A stretch of DNA of 64,000 nucleotides from Thozetella sp. PMI_491 (GCA_021432635.1 MU270072.1:1-64000); one strand, 5' to 3'; counted from the first letter of the stretch, positions 1 to 11,918 are shown. The notes: generated by a model not told the origin, from the sequence alone. Numbers and translations are program-made.

Positions 1-343
1 CGTGCGTATGGCCTGAGAAGGCTGAGAATCAACAGACCATGGAAATATAGACCCCATCCTCCCCTAGGTCAGGCGCCGACCCCCCCCCCCCCCCCTTCTC
101 CCAAGCCTTGTTTTTTACCTGACTTCCCTCTAGTAGCCCTGTCCTTATAAGTCTGACACGATCCCGAGAAGAAGCCCAGGAAATTTGGTTAAATACCTTA
201 TCTCCCCAAGTTCCTCAGTTCCCTTGAACTTTCACAAGCTACGACCAGCTCCATGTAAATTTAAAGGACCAGTGCTCTAGAGCCATAGCATTGGATTTCT
301 TAGTTACCTCGCACAGGTCCCAAGACGCCTCCATACTCCTATC
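1..343. other. Gene-free left edge with poly-C tract
   Basis: No coding pattern was recognised. A run of 16 C lies at 80-95, a possible length-variable or assembly-sensitive site. The rest is unremarkable single-copy-looking sequence. Confidence 0.6.
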
Positions 344-662
344 ATGCCTTCCACCTCCTCCTCTTACCTGGAGCTGCAGCAGCGCCTCCGTGGCCAGGCT
401 AGGTACCAACCCCAGCTACCGACAAAGGAGAAGAAACCAACCTTATTCATCAAACATCCTATGGTCTCATATTCTACTATGACTAATTTTCTCCTCTTGA
501 CATAGCGTTTCCCCAGACTCCCGTCGTCGAACAAAGCGGGCCGCAAAGGTTCAGCAACAATCTCCCATGCTAGATCGCTTCTTGAAGCAAGAGGCGACCG
601 AAGATAGCAATATTTATGGACGTCTGACCAACACTACCCATCACTCCTCATCGGCATCATGA
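344..662 (+). CDS. Small two-exon hypothetical protein (weak call)
   Basis: An ATG at 344 opens a frame that can be spliced into a 71-residue product. Exon 1 would be 344-402 and exon 2 506-662, with the stop at 660-662. The intron 403-505 has a GTACCA donor, a CTAAT-like branch site followed by a pyrimidine stretch, and a CATAG acceptor, and the phase is kept. The predicted protein is Ser/Gln/Arg-rich with a basic patch followed by a short acidic, polar tail. I recognise no family, signal peptide or membrane segment. It could equally be a chance ORF or a fragment of a degraded element, because the surrounding 2.6 kb has no other gene. The support is the well-formed intron alone. Confidence 0.22.
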
Positions 663-2683
663 TGAGTATCGCCTAGTGCAACTAGAGCACAGACAATCAC
701 ACAGTTTGATTGCTACGGCGAGGACTCGACGGGTTCCCTGAGGTATTAGATCAAGTTTAGGATTTCACGAGGCGAACTAGTGACAGTTGTATGATGGTTT
801 CTCTGCAGAGCAACGAGGGACTACAAGGTCATTGAAAGCTAACAGAAGATGGAGCGTCAACTTCGGGATACTCGAGTTTCTACTACAGCTGGGAATTAAT
901 GGGTAAACTAGTGAGTTAAAGTAGCATGTTAATGATAATATCGACATAATTCCAACTATGGGATAATACAGATAAGGTCGAAGGAGCTACGTCTCAAGAA
1001 TATAATTCTAGAAATTACCTAGGTAGGTATTTTCCTATAACTCGATTATAGAAGGGTCAAAGTATGTAGGTAAGTAGGTAGGTGGCCTAGTACCCTCATA
1101 TAATGGTAACGGCACTTAAGACCCATGGGCTAGGAAATCTCATTGCTATCTGATCACAAGATATATAATTCGACGTGCTAATTAGAATATAAATCTTCTA
1201 CGGGTATCTAAATAGGTAGAGACTTTTTAGTAGTGTTGAAAGATGCAAGCCCATACTCTCGCCCCTATCGTAAGCTTTATGATGCCCTACCTTCGCTTCC
1301 GATTCCCCTCGCAATTACTTGGCTATTTTAATTTGTAGTCACTGACATGAGGGCTAATCCCCTCGTCATGAGATGACTCCTTTGATCTCATATTTACCAC
1401 GTTTTCCGTTGTTAATATTTACTCTCAATCCCTATGGATACCTTCGGGGATGGTAGTAGCGGACCACTTGGCAAGTACTTAGCAAGATATACGTAGGTAG
1501 CTCTTTCAGAGAAGATAAGGAAACAAGAGATGTGCCGAAAAACTAAGGTGGTATCGACGCGCGTTATGTCTTGAAACTGGTTTCGGGATTGAGTCATGTC
1601 TGCTTTCAGGTTCCCTATCTTTCGTCTCAACAATTCGAAAGCTGGCTGTCGAGTATCCCCAACATTTTCCAATGGGTAAAGCACGGCGATACTTCCAGCC
1701 CTAGGATCACACACACCATCTTCATCTGACCGCATCAGCTGGACCCAGTTGACAATCAAGATGTCCCCAACTTTGGGACCGCAGGGCCTGAATCCCACGC
1801 TCCTTCAAGGCTGCATGGAACCCACACCGGCTCTGCGTTGGGGGTTGACCAGCCTTAAAAACGCCTTACAGGGCTAAAATTGTTACTTTAGGACTGTGAG
1901 ATGTCGGGTAGGAGCCCGGATATCTCATACACTGTCTGTGAAAGAAAAGAAAAAAGGGGGGCGCCGGCTAGCCCATGACGTGCCCTAATATATGGATACG
2001 AGCGGTACCGGCAGATGGCTCGTATTTGTTCTGGACTGGATGTGACCATTGATGGGAGGTTACATTGAGTACTATATGCACTTGCAGCCCTGTCTGTCTT
2101 CTCGATTGGGGACGCCAACCTCGCAGTATTTGTCTTTGGTCCGCAGGTCGCAGTCAAAGGACCATTCCATACTGTCTTTTTGCCTCCCGGCTACGCTATA
2201 TTTTGGTCCGTAGAATCGAAGTAAAAGCTCTACATGCTTTGCCAGTAACTTTAGTACTTAGACTACCTTACTTGATGGAAGGCAAATAGTTGCAGTTTTG
2301 CAACGCCGGCTAATGACGGGAACACGGGAACATCCCGAACTTCCGGCCTTGTGCTTCCACGACGTTCCTTGCACAATCCGTCAGAACTGCCTCAGCTGAC
2401 CTACCTATTGACAGCCTGCAACTTTTGGTGCCTGGCAAACCGCAATTTCGGTAACAAGGTAGGAGAAGTGTGAGGTACTTATCAGCCTAGCCGCATTCTG
2501 TACAGCACAAGCCAAGCAAGAAGAAGGAAGCTTTGATAAGACCCTCGGGTGACCACTATCTTGGTTGTAACTAGGTACTTAGGTATCTATTAGCATGCCT
2601 TATATAGTTGTAATCTGCGTGCTCCTGGTCCATAAGTGGGTTCGAGAACGGCCTGAAACTCCTACTTCTCAACAGGCACTCTG
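663..2683. other. Gene-poor AT-rich stretch
   Basis: About 2 kb without a recognisable gene. It is AT-rich around 880-1420 and carries short TAGG/TAGGTAGG runs near 1020-1085. Reading frames up to about 128 codons occur on both strands (for example 1412-1798 minus) but show no family motif or splice logic. It may be decayed repeat sequence; nothing here is assigned. Confidence 0.5.
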
Positions 2684-4029
2684 GTGTCAGGTAGCATCGA
2701 CTATACTGGCAGAATGTGTGCTCTACCACCCCTTGGGGATGCGGACTCGGAAAGGAGGCTACGAAGAGATTTACTACCTCATATAATACATGTGCGTAAC
2801 TGTCAGAGGGCCATCGAAATGAGACTTGAGGACAGTAGGAGTCTGCGGAAGGTAATCTGGCGGGTAATGGGTGGGAAAGCTTACGGCATACGTCATGCCG
2901 AAGAAATGGCGCGCTTCAGCTTCGTATACTCCGAATACGGTCATTTCAACGATGCAGAAGAGCTTCAATCCAGAGCCCGTGCTATTTTCATCCAGAATTT
3001 GGGAGAAGACCATCCCATATCGATACGTGTCACGATGGCGCTGGCTAACACGCTTCGCGACCCCTGAGCAGGATTACTCACGCTGTGAGCCTATTGCGCA
3101 ACGCTCGCGGTGTTTGTTTGCGATCCTTGGGCCAAGACCACCCCACTAGTCTACAAGTTACGGATCTCCTTGGATCTACCCTGTGGTTCCTTGGTCGCTG
3201 GAGCGAAGCGAAGGCTATCCATACGAGAAACCTGGAGGGTATGAAGAAGGTGTATGGCATTGATCATGAGAATACCTTTAGAACTATCCGGACTATCGCC
3301 AATATACACCGGGCGTACCTAGAATATGAAGAGGCGGCTGAATATCTCGAACTTGCCTGGCATAAGCTAAAACAGAGGCTGGGTGAGAGTCATTCGGAGA
3401 CGCTTACATGCCTCGAGCAGCTTGCCATAAGCCGCAGTGCGCTTGCCCCGGAACACGCAGCGAAGGGAGATGAGATCATGACCTCAGTCCTTGAGATACG
3501 AGAGAAGACTATGGGCCCGGAGCATCCCTACACACTGGTGGCCATGGGAAATGCCGCTCACATCAAGTCATTAATGGGCCGTCACGGGGAAGCGGCTAAG
3601 CTGATCAAAGAGGCACTGACTATTGCAAAAAGGGCTATACCCGAATCTCATCTGATAATCATGGGAGGCAGGGCATTTTATGCTCATTTCTTGAGCAACG
3701 ATGGACGTTGCAGCGAGGTAGAGGATATTCTCTTGGATGTTACAGACAAGGAGAAGTACAAAGCAGTCAGCGAAGGGTATGGTGACCACCCTGACAGAAT
3801 TAGGGCATGCTGGTATTTGGCGTTGTGCTATCAAAGGCAAGGTAAGTTCCAAGATGCACTAGACACATGTGCAAATGTCCTGGACGCCTTGAAGGAAATA
3901 GGACAGGGTAAAGGCATGAACCACAAGATGTTCTCAATGGTAGGGGAGAAAATCGAGGAATTGACGGCGATCTTGGCAGGATCTAGCTGTCCTCCAGCTC
4001 CAGAGGCGAGAACCTTCTCTGCTCTTTAA
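2684..4029 (+). pseudogene. Truncated, frameshifted TPR protein (C-terminal part of an NB-ARC/NACHT-TPR type NLR)
   Basis: The reading shows consecutive kinesin-light-chain-like tetratricopeptide repeats, with the family phrases GEDHP, GQDHP, GESHS and GPEHP spaced about 42 residues apart. A segment typical of the region linking the NTPase domain to the TPRs (SERRLRRDLLPHI) comes first. In fungal NLR-like proteins such repeats form the sensor end. No nucleotide-binding domain is visible upstream, so the 5' part is missing. The frame moves by one base at a run of four C at 3061-3064: the first part ends with TGA at 3065-3067, and the repeat pattern continues at once in the next frame to the TAA at 4027-4029. 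This is either a real pseudogenising indel or a homopolymer sequencing error. A perfect 8-bp stem with a 6-base loop (4037-4058) lies just after the stop. Confidence 0.7.
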
Positions 4030-4036
4030 TGCAAAA

Positions 4037-4058
4037 TGGGAGCTAAACACAGCTCCCA
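4037..4058. repeat. Short inverted repeat after the TPR pseudogene
   Basis: TGGGAGCT and AGCTCCCA form a perfect 8-bp stem around a 6-base loop, eight bases after the pseudogene stop codon. It could fold in the 3' UTR RNA, or be coincidental. Confidence 0.5.
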
Positions 4059-4351
4059 GCTTCTTATGTTTGGCGCCTTTGCATCCGTCGCCAATTGGCC
4101 ATGCGCCCTCTTCGTGGTAACAACAAGGTCCTCAGTCTTGAGGTCAGTGCCGTGTTCGTCGACGATAAGACGGCGACGCCTGCTCCGGGTGACCGAGCGG
4201 ATACTAATCCTCTGTCTATCTCCTATTCCTTTAGCTTCTTCAGCTCTTCGATCGGAATTTAAGTCGGTGTCATTAGCAGCCGCCTAATTCTCATCGCTCT
4301 GCAGAACGCCAGCATCTCTCTCGGCGCACCTACTGAAATATAGCCACCTTA

Positions 4352-4463
4352 CCCACTAAAGAGAGACTTTGTACTGCAATACTGCAATTCTAATATAGAC
4401 CCTCTTCGTATTGCAATACGAACTCTTTCATTTTAATAGGTGTAGTCGCTATATTTTAGTGGG
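4352..4463. mobile_element. Candidate MITE with TA target-site duplication (Tc1/mariner type)
   Basis: The element begins CCCACTAAA at 4352 and ends with its exact reverse complement TTTAGTGGG at 4455-4463. It is flanked on both sides by TA (4350-4351 and 4464-4465), the target duplication of Tc1/mariner elements. It is 112 bp, AT-rich, has no coding capacity, and contains a 14-bp perfect palindrome (4407-4420) and repeated TGCAAT motifs. This matches the make-up of a non-autonomous miniature element. The inverted repeats are only 9 bp (11 with the TA) and no second full copy was noticed in this window, so a chance match is possible. Confidence 0.45.
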
Positions 4464-4465
4464 TA

Positions 4466-4881
4466 TCTAAAATTGTTAAAGGATACTTCAGGTGTGTGTC
4501 TTCCGGGGAAGGTCGCTTAAGTCTCGCTTCGGGGCTTGGCATTTTATCCTCAAGTGGAGGCGCAATTTGCTGCATATGCCCAAAGAGCTGCCAAATCCAG
4601 GAACCCCCTCCGACTCCCACCCGAGAGCGCAGCATCGGCCACGTCTCATATTGGGATCGGCCCACAACAAACAGGGCAAGTAGTTAACTCGCGTTGCATG
4701 CAACGCTTTCTGCACCGGTACTACCCTGTCATAACTATGCTTAAGAGACGTCCGTCGTACTTGCCAAATAGCACGCCTCCCGGGAGTCCAATTTAGCCTC
4801 TCTTCTCGTTGCACGCGACTGATGTCCAAGTGCAAAGTAGTGTGAGCTAGACTAGAATTGGAGTCGGGTTGGAAGATCACG
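4466..4881. other. Intergenic, upstream of the peroxidase gene
   Basis: Presumed promoter and 5' UTR of the peroxidase. Open frames here overlap one another in three registers with no family signal. No gene was recognised. Confidence 0.5.
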
Positions 4882-6673
4882 ATGCACACGCGCGCACTCG
4901 CTTGCTTGGGCCTGGCGCAGAGTGCCGCCGCCGCCTACGTATGGCCGGACAGGTACGACGCCATGGAGGATCTCGTGGCAATTAACGGTGGCTATCGGAG
5001 GTTTGGTTTCTCAGATCGTGCGCATCTCCCCGCGTCTTTCTTTTCCATTCATCGCTGATAATATATCAGTGGTTCTGCCCTGTGGCTTTGGGAGCAATCG
5101 AGTCGGCATCCAGAACTCTGCCGAATGGGTGCGAACCGCCTTCCACGATGCGATCACCCACAACGCCTCGGCCGGAACTGGCGGCTTGGATGCATCTATT
5201 CTCTTCGAGATGGACCGGCCGGAAAACACCGGAGCGGCCTTCAACAATACGTTCGGGGCCATGTCCGGCTTCGTGAACATTAGATCTTCGGCAGCTGATG
5301 TCATCGCGGTCGCGCTCGTCCTTGCTGTGACGTCTTGCGGTGGGCCAAGCGTTCCGTTGCGGTTTGGACGCGTCGATGCTACGGAGGCCGGCCCTGCTGG
5401 TGTCCCCAAGCCAGAAGATGACCTACCAAGCACGCAGACAAGGTTCTCGACTGCTGGCTTCACCCAGAGTAAGCCATCCGAATCTTTCTCGTCCTGTCAC
5501 GGCGGCGAAGGACTACCCAAGGCTCTCTTGACCTAAAGTTTTCGCAAATGGCATTTCAGCAGTGCTGACTTCATGATAGCCGATATGATTTCGATGGTCG
5601 CTTGCGGGCACAGCTTAGGCAACATCCACAGCGTTGACTTCCCCCAGCTGGTCTCCGGAAATGCCTCTGAAGCCAACATAGCTACATTCGACAAAACGCC
5701 CGCCTCGTTTGACAACGCAGTTGTCGTGGAGTATTTGACGAGCAATACTTCAAACCCTTTGGTCGTTGGGACGAACTCGACTACGAATTCAGACATGCGT
5801 ATCTTCTCCTCGGACGCTAACACCACCATGTCGACCTTATCTGACAGCGCCACGTTCCGACAGACGTGTGCAAACATCTTTGAGCGGATGATCAACACCG
5901 TCCCGTCGACTGTCACGCTTAGCGAGCCACTGGAGCTGCGGGATATTAAGCCCTACTTTGACAAGGTCCAACTGCAAGCTGACGGCTCTATTTCCATCGT
6001 AGGGAGCATACGTGTTCGAACGACCACTGTTACAGGCCGAAATCCCAACGACCTGGCCGTAACCTTGCCTTATACCACCCGCACAGGACTGAGTAGTGAC
6101 TCTCAAGTTATTAAAACCACTCTAGCGACATTGAAAGGTGGACAGTCCAGTGGTTTCAATGGCGAATCCTTTCATTGGTTCGAGTTCAGCCAGGCGATTG
6201 ACGGCTCCGCGGGAATCGCCGCCTTCAACGTTAGCATGTCCTCTATCTCGACAGGCAACACCACCCTTTATGACAACAGTGCTACGGGAGGGTATCCTCT
6301 GACGGCCGAGATCCTGTACCAGCCGGGAAACTCTTGCTTGGTCCAGGTGACTGACGGCTTTCGCCTGCAAGTTGTAGCAGCCGTGCGCAAGGAGCTCATC
6401 GATGGCGGTGCTTCCGTATCAATGGAGGTAGTCCGGAAGGTTCCGTACGCTATTGGGATCCTGCTGCCCCGCCTGGTACCAGAATCCATCCCCATGACAC
6501 AGGTACCGAGTCTAGAACGGTCGGGATATGTCTATTTCCAAGGGAACACGACCCTCGCGAACGAAAGCTGGTCCACGACGTTCGATATCTCGGTGACCGA
6601 GGGAGCTCAGACCTTTAAGGTCGAGTTCCAAAAGACTACAGGGCTTCCAAGCACGTGCGGAGCGCTCAGTTGA
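4882..6673 (+). CDS. Secreted plant-type haem peroxidase
   Basis: Predicted exons are 4882-5017, 5070-5468 and 5580-6673, giving about 542 residues. The ATG at 4882 is followed by a hydrophobic leader ending in an Ala run (SAAAAY), a plausible signal peptide, so the enzyme should be secreted. The distal haem-site motif EWVRTAFHD, with catalytic Arg and His, and the GTGGLDAS stretch lie in exon 2. The proximal-His motif ACGHSLG opens exon 3. This is the arrangement of the plant peroxidase superfamily, which oxidises phenolic or other electron donors with H2O2. The C-terminal ~250 residues resemble the long extension seen in fungal WSC-associated peroxidases, but I see no Cys-rich WSC domain. 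The frame is kept across both introns; the first donor (GTGCGC) is weak. Substrate is unknown. Confidence 0.83.
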
Positions 6674-7552
6674 TCGCAGCCGTCGCATTAATTTTATTAT
6701 TCCTTAATTCCCAAGATAGAGTGGGGGGCCTGGCTAGGCCAAGATGAAAAATTCTTGATCCATTGGAGTGTGAAGCTGGGAGTGGGTTGTTACATATGAA
6801 CCGGCAGGCTCGTGGTGGCATTCTATAGATGAGGTAGTAATTAATCCGGTGCCTCTGCAACACAGGTACGGCTAAGAGCTGCTGTCCCCCCCATTCACCC
6901 GCCGTTTCGTCCACTCACTCGTCAAGGGCAATAGCAGGGACCGATGAGGAGCCCGCATCGAGATAACTATCGATTACAGGGTGCGCTACTTAGTGGAGAT
7001 AGATAACCAAGCTCAGGCGCCCGGTACTGACTTTCACAGAGACATGCCAAGGTGTATAGCGAGACTGAGGAAATATACACTTGGCATAGACCGTGAGAGG
7101 CAAAAAGGCCCCGCTACGTCCCTTGGGCATTGCAGCCGCCTTTGGATGCCATGTGTACTAAGTTATTCTTGTCTGTATTCTCTGCGACGTCAGGTTTAAA
7201 CACCATATCCAAGAGTCTAGATGAACCGCTACAATATGGGGTATTTAAATGACAATTGGCCGTACTATCTAGAAGGTATGCATGTTGGAAGACTAGGCTT
7301 GGGGGTATACATATTGTGTACGGTGTGCCTCCGATGGTCGGCCGTCGAACTGCCTCTGGAACACGCTCACAGCTCCTAACAAACGTTAAATTATTCCGAC
7401 GCCCGGGCGTTGATACGAAATCTGAATCGAGTCCTCTGTGTCAATTGAAATATCAAACCTAACTATAAGAAAAGCCACATCTCAGTCAACGCTAGTCGAG
7501 CATCAGAAATCTTTTGCTCGGGATAACTACCAATGCCTCAAGCTTCATCCAG
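6674..7552. other. Intergenic between convergent genes
   Basis: Holds the 3' ends of the peroxidase and the broken hydrolase. No gene recognised; small frames show no family similarity. Confidence 0.55.
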
Positions 7553-8491
7553 CTAATCAACTAGAAAGTTGGCGCACAGCTGTAGGAAGCGGTCGCGTTG
7601 CTCCCAGTGCGTCATATGAGACGCACCTGCAAGCGTAACCCACTTGACGCGCTGGATACCTGAAAACCAAGGCTCAATACATAAATTGCTCACCTCGTCA
7701 TGCTCGCCATTGATAAGCAACGTGTCGACCTTGATCTTATGCGCTACATCGCGACCCCCGTCCCAGTCCTTGAGAGAACCCGTCAAAACGAACTCGCAGG
7801 GCCCAGTCATAGTTTGATATACCGTTGGATCCTCTGTGAGATGGGCGAAGCCTTGCTGAATCTCCTCGGGAAATGGGTCGAGCCGACAGAAATGGCGGGC
7901 GTAGAAGACGTCAGACGCTTTGTGGAATGCTTCTGACGTATAATCCTCTTTAGCCAGACAATCTTCGATAATAAGCCGTACATCCTCGGGTAGAGCTGCG
8001 ATCATAGGCTCTTCGCCTTTGGTCATAAGCACAGTGCTTGCAGGCCCGCCAGCGTTGATAAGCTTCCGTAGGCCTTGCGGGTGACGTGCTGCGTACTAGC
8101 TGCCGAACATACCGCCCCAGCTTTGGCCAATCAGCGAGAAGCCCCGTGTACGCAGTCCAAGATGATCGATAAGATTATCCAGTTCAGAGATAAACATATT
8201 GAAAGACCAGAAGCTACCGTCACCCATCTTGTCTGGGAAACGCGTCGATCGCGCACAGCCGACCTGGTCGTACAGCACGACAGGAATACCGCGCGTCTCC
8301 CAGAGGTCGGCTAGCGGAATCATGTACTCGTGGCCGGCACCAGGTCCTCCGTGCAGGGTGATTAGAGTAGGCTGTGTTGCTGTTGCGATGTCGCCGACGA
8401 CCTTGTACCACGTTTTGCATGGTTTGCCGGCCGGTGGCCAGTCGAAGGCTACCTCACCCTCAGTGATCGGCTGTATTGTGGCTCCATCCAT
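7553..8491 (-). pseudogene. Proline-iminopeptidase-like alpha/beta hydrolase with an internal stop
   Basis: The ATG at 8491 opens a protein of the proline iminopeptidase/epoxide-hydrolase-like alpha/beta fold. It has the oxyanion HGGPGAGHEY motif, the LYDQVGCARS stretch, the nucleophile elbow GQSWGG, a later Asp in NGEHDEV and the catalytic His in GASHMTHW. The reading frame is uninterrupted in phase except for one TAG (8096-8098 on the plus strand, read as CTA) directly after the nucleophile elbow. The conserved continuation YAARHPQGLRKL follows in the same frame. The whole length of 313 codons equals that of the family. No acceptable intron would remove the stop without losing the elbow. 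This looks like a recent single nonsense mutation; sequencing error or programmed readthrough is less likely. The neighbour is the P450 at 9008-10826. Confidence 0.8.
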
Positions 8492-9007
8492 AGCTTTTTC
8501 GAGTGTTTGAGGTTCAGAGTGTTTGATGTGACTGTATTTGGAGTCTAGGGACGTTCGTTGACTGTTCAGCTAAGAGGCTATCTTTCTAGCCTCTGGTGAA
8601 TTTACACGATTCCTGCCGCTCATGGCGGCCCCCAATTTTTACTTCCACCTTTGGTTCTGTTCCACCCAAAATCAAGCTGCTGGCTGACATTCATAAGTGG
8701 AGTAAGTGATATATTTCTTGCATAATACGCCCTGATTTGTCTCCCTCATCCGTCTGAGATGTGGTGCAGTGATACGGCACGGTCAACCCCCCCTCCCCCC
8801 CCGTCCCAGGGCGTGGTTCTCTGTCTCCGGACTGGTGCGCCGCCAGCAACTTGCTGCCAGCTGCTTGTATCTCTAGCCCATTAAGGAACTCGACCGCGAA
8901 TGTTCCAAAGCTCAACGGGTAAGGTGACTTGACTGTGACCACTCTAACACGTGAATCATATTTACAAAGGTATGCATGCTATTCCTAAGCCATACCAGGT
9001 CATCTAT
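8492..9007. other. Intergenic, upstream of the broken hydrolase
   Basis: Contains the presumed promoter of the hydrolase and the 3' end of the P450. C-rich tracts lie near 8786-8802. No gene was recognised. Confidence 0.55.
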
Positions 9008-10826
9008 TTACAAGTCCTTTGTTCTTTGCTCTGCAGCCGTGATCCACCCCGCTAGCTCGGCATCGGACCGTGGCTTCAGTCCGATCTTGAATGGCTTCGG
9101 GTCTGTGGTCAAGGATGTGGGGTTGATGCTGCATTCGATCGCATCGATGATGGGCGCATCCGCTGGGTTCTTTGGGGGCAGGATCTCAAAGGCGGTGATG
9201 AGGCGGATGTAGGCGGTGTAGAGCTCGCGGTTGGCGAGGTGCGAGCCGGCACACATCCTGGAGCCTGCCCCGTAGCCGTAGTGCGGCGTACCGCCTTCCT
9301 TGTCGTCGAGGAAGCGCTCAGGGATAAACTCGTAGGGATCCTTGAACCGCTGCTCGTCGTAATCGGCCGCGTAGGCATTCTAGCGTGTGCAAAGTTAGCT
9401 TCGGTGCTCGGTGCGCGCTGGACTCGTAGGCAGTAATAGCACGGCGATGGCACTAGCGCGAATTATGCATAGGTAACTAACCATGAAGAACGTTGTTCCC
9501 GCCGGAATCACGGTGTCTTTGTACGGAATATCCTTGATGCTCGTTCGCGGGAGGCATATGGGGATGACGGTCCAGAACCGAAGCGTCTCCTTGACCAGTG
9601 CAGTCACGTACGGGACCTTTTCTTCGACGAGGCACTTTTCCCACGCCTCGCCATCGGGATAGACTTCCAGGATGGCCTTCAAAGCTTTGGCTTGGATCTC
9701 TTGCCCATGCGGCGTGGAGAGGTAGGCCAAACCCATGATCAAATTGCCCGGAACGGTGTCTAGCCCGGCAGAGACCATAGTCAGGCAGATAGACTTGATC
9801 TCAGCTGCAGTTCGCAAGTTAGCATTTGACAGTCCGACAAGCTAAATACGGGATCCTGGGCTGCCTATACCTTCGTTCAGCTTAGCCTCTGGGTCCTTCA
9901 GAATGTTTCCTGTAATACATGGCTTATCGGTTCCAGCGGCAATGCGTCGCTTGAGATCTTCAAGCAGGATGGATAGATAGCGATCCCTCCTTGCCCGGTA
10001 TTCCTTAGCTGATGTGTTTTGAGCTCCCCATACGCGAAGAAGCGGCACGTAGTCCTGCCAATTGTTACTTGTGGAGCGGAAGTTAGAGACCTCTCGCTCT
10101 ACATGGGTTATTTCTTGGAGCAGCTCGCTGTCGACGGTGCCGTCAATTCGAAATCCATAATTGAGCGTCAAAGAGGTGTTGAGCGCAAAGCGCGCGAAGT
10201 AAAAGGTCGGGTCGAGGTCTTGGTTGCCGTCCTTGCAGTCCTGAAGCAGCTCCTTGATGCTTACGGTGGACTCGAGATCCAGGATCGGCATGTAGGACTG
10301 CACGGCTGGCCGGTTGAGCGCCGTGCCGGCTGCTTTCCGCCGTGACTTGCATGATTCATCCCACGGCGACGTCCCAATGGTGAAGCCCTGGGAGGTAGAC
10401 ACCACCGAGTGGAATGTGTGGAATGTAGGACGGGAGATTAACGCCGACTGATGCGTGATCCAGAAGTGCTTCACGGTATCGTACGAGTTGACGAAGATGA
10501 CGCGCTATTATCGATCCAATTAGCATAGTTCACTTGATTCCCCCTGCCTGACATCTAAAAGCTTGCGCATATAGGTCCCTGGGGAAGGGGCAAAGCTGGC
10601 TGCTCACTCTATTGCCTAGGCGTGTCTGGAAGACTGGCCCGTACTTGGCAGCCCATCTCTGCGCAACGCGGGCATGGTCGGTGCCCAACTGTATCAGATT
10701 GCCAAAAATGGGGATGCCAGGGATCTCAGGGAGACGTCCGATCTTCGGCACATCGGTAGCATTCAGGAACCTGATGAGGAGGTAGATGGCTACAATGCTG
10801 CCAGCGAGAGCTATTTGGTACGACAT
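9008..10826 (-). CDS. Cytochrome P450, CYP504-like (phenylacetate hydroxylase type)
   Basis: Four exons on the minus strand: 10826-10608, 10504-9871, 9804-9482 and 9379-9008, together 515 residues, the usual length for CYP504. A hydrophobic N-terminal anchor (residues 1-20) points to the ER membrane. The I-helix motif AGLDT, the K-helix ETLR, the PERF motif (IPERFLDD) and the haem-binding loop YGAGSRMCAG (Cys about residue 435) are all present and correctly spaced. The stretch MCAGSHLANRELYTAY after the haem Cys is characteristic of the phenylacetate 2-hydroxylase/3-hydroxyphenylacetate 6-hydroxylase family (Aspergillus phacA/phacB) as I know it. The expected reaction is therefore ring hydroxylation of an aryl acetate ahead of homogentisate cleavage. 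It is divergent from a Zn2Cys6 regulator 1.1 kb away. The exact subfamily is not certain. Confidence 0.87.
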
Positions 10827-11918
10827 ATTGAACAGCCTTGAAGATCTCTCAGGCCTACGTCTTTCGTCCTAGCTAGAAGATAGCGCTCTGGTGCTATTTA
10901 TGATCTATATAACTACGCCAAGGAATGAAGGTCATCTGACGAGCCGAGTCCACCATGACATATGCCATTCGTTGCCCCCGCCGTTCTCGCATTAACACCA
11001 GCAAAAAGACGCTCTGGTGTTGGCTCTTCCGAATCCGGTATGCCCCAAGCATTCGATTCCGATTCCGCAGCCCCAACGAGATTCCGGCGGTTCTGCAGGT
11101 TGGGGTAGGCGGGGGCGGGCCGCTAGTGCTTCAAGCGATAGAAAAGCTCGCTTCATGGCGAGGATACAAGCTTGACTGGGTCCACGGCAATGGAGATCAG
11201 ATGCATCGGCGCCTTTATTTCCATTGCCCCGTGCGCGATTCGTCGTCCCTGAGGCTGAGTGGAGCGGAGCCAAGACTAGAAGAATCCGGGGTCAGCTAGA
11301 TTTTGGCTCCCCGATGAGTACCGTATCCACACCCCATCGGACTCTGGTGACACAAGGGGAACAGAAGCCCGTAGATGGGTCGTCCTGCCGGTAGGACGAG
11401 GCTATGAATCTCACATAGAGTTAAAGAAAGCAGTCAGGCCGTCTTGAGTGGAAAGGCGCGTCTGGGCCCCGATCTCAGGTAGAATCCCCACTGGAGAAGT
11501 TCTCATGCATGGCTTTTGCAACTCCGAGCAATGCCAACTACCCCATAATTAAAGTGTGCTTGAGCCCTACTACGTACGTCATGAGCCATGCTGGCTTCCC
11601 AACCAAAACATCAAGAGTAGATGATGTAGTTGTGAGATATGGCCATGGTCCTCCACAGCCATTCCTCCTCGTGGCCGAGAGCGCCGAGCTAGGGCTGCCA
11701 TCTCCGCCCGCCCTGTACTACGTGTACGCTGCTGTGGCCGGGAACCCGGTGGCGGCGGTCGGTGCAAAAATCCATATCCCACCCCCGCCCCCGCATTCGC
11801 GTCCCGGGCGTGTGCACGTCCCTGGCGCACTTGTCCCCAATTTCTTCGGAGCATCAATCAACGTTCACTCCCGACATTCCCGGGCTTGCTGTGCTTGTGA
11901 GCATCCCCGGTCGGTGAG
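10827..11918. promoter_or_regulatory. Shared divergent promoter region of P450 and Zn2Cys6 regulator
   Basis: A 1.09-kb gap between two outward-facing start codons. Several frames are open on the plus strand (11509 onward) but show no family feature. I read it as 5' regulatory sequence, with no individual site assigned. Confidence 0.4.

Noticed and set aside
1412-1798. A 128-codon minus-strand frame in the left flank
   Set aside because: No in-frame family motif, no splice logic and no neighbour support; composition looks like non-coding sequence.
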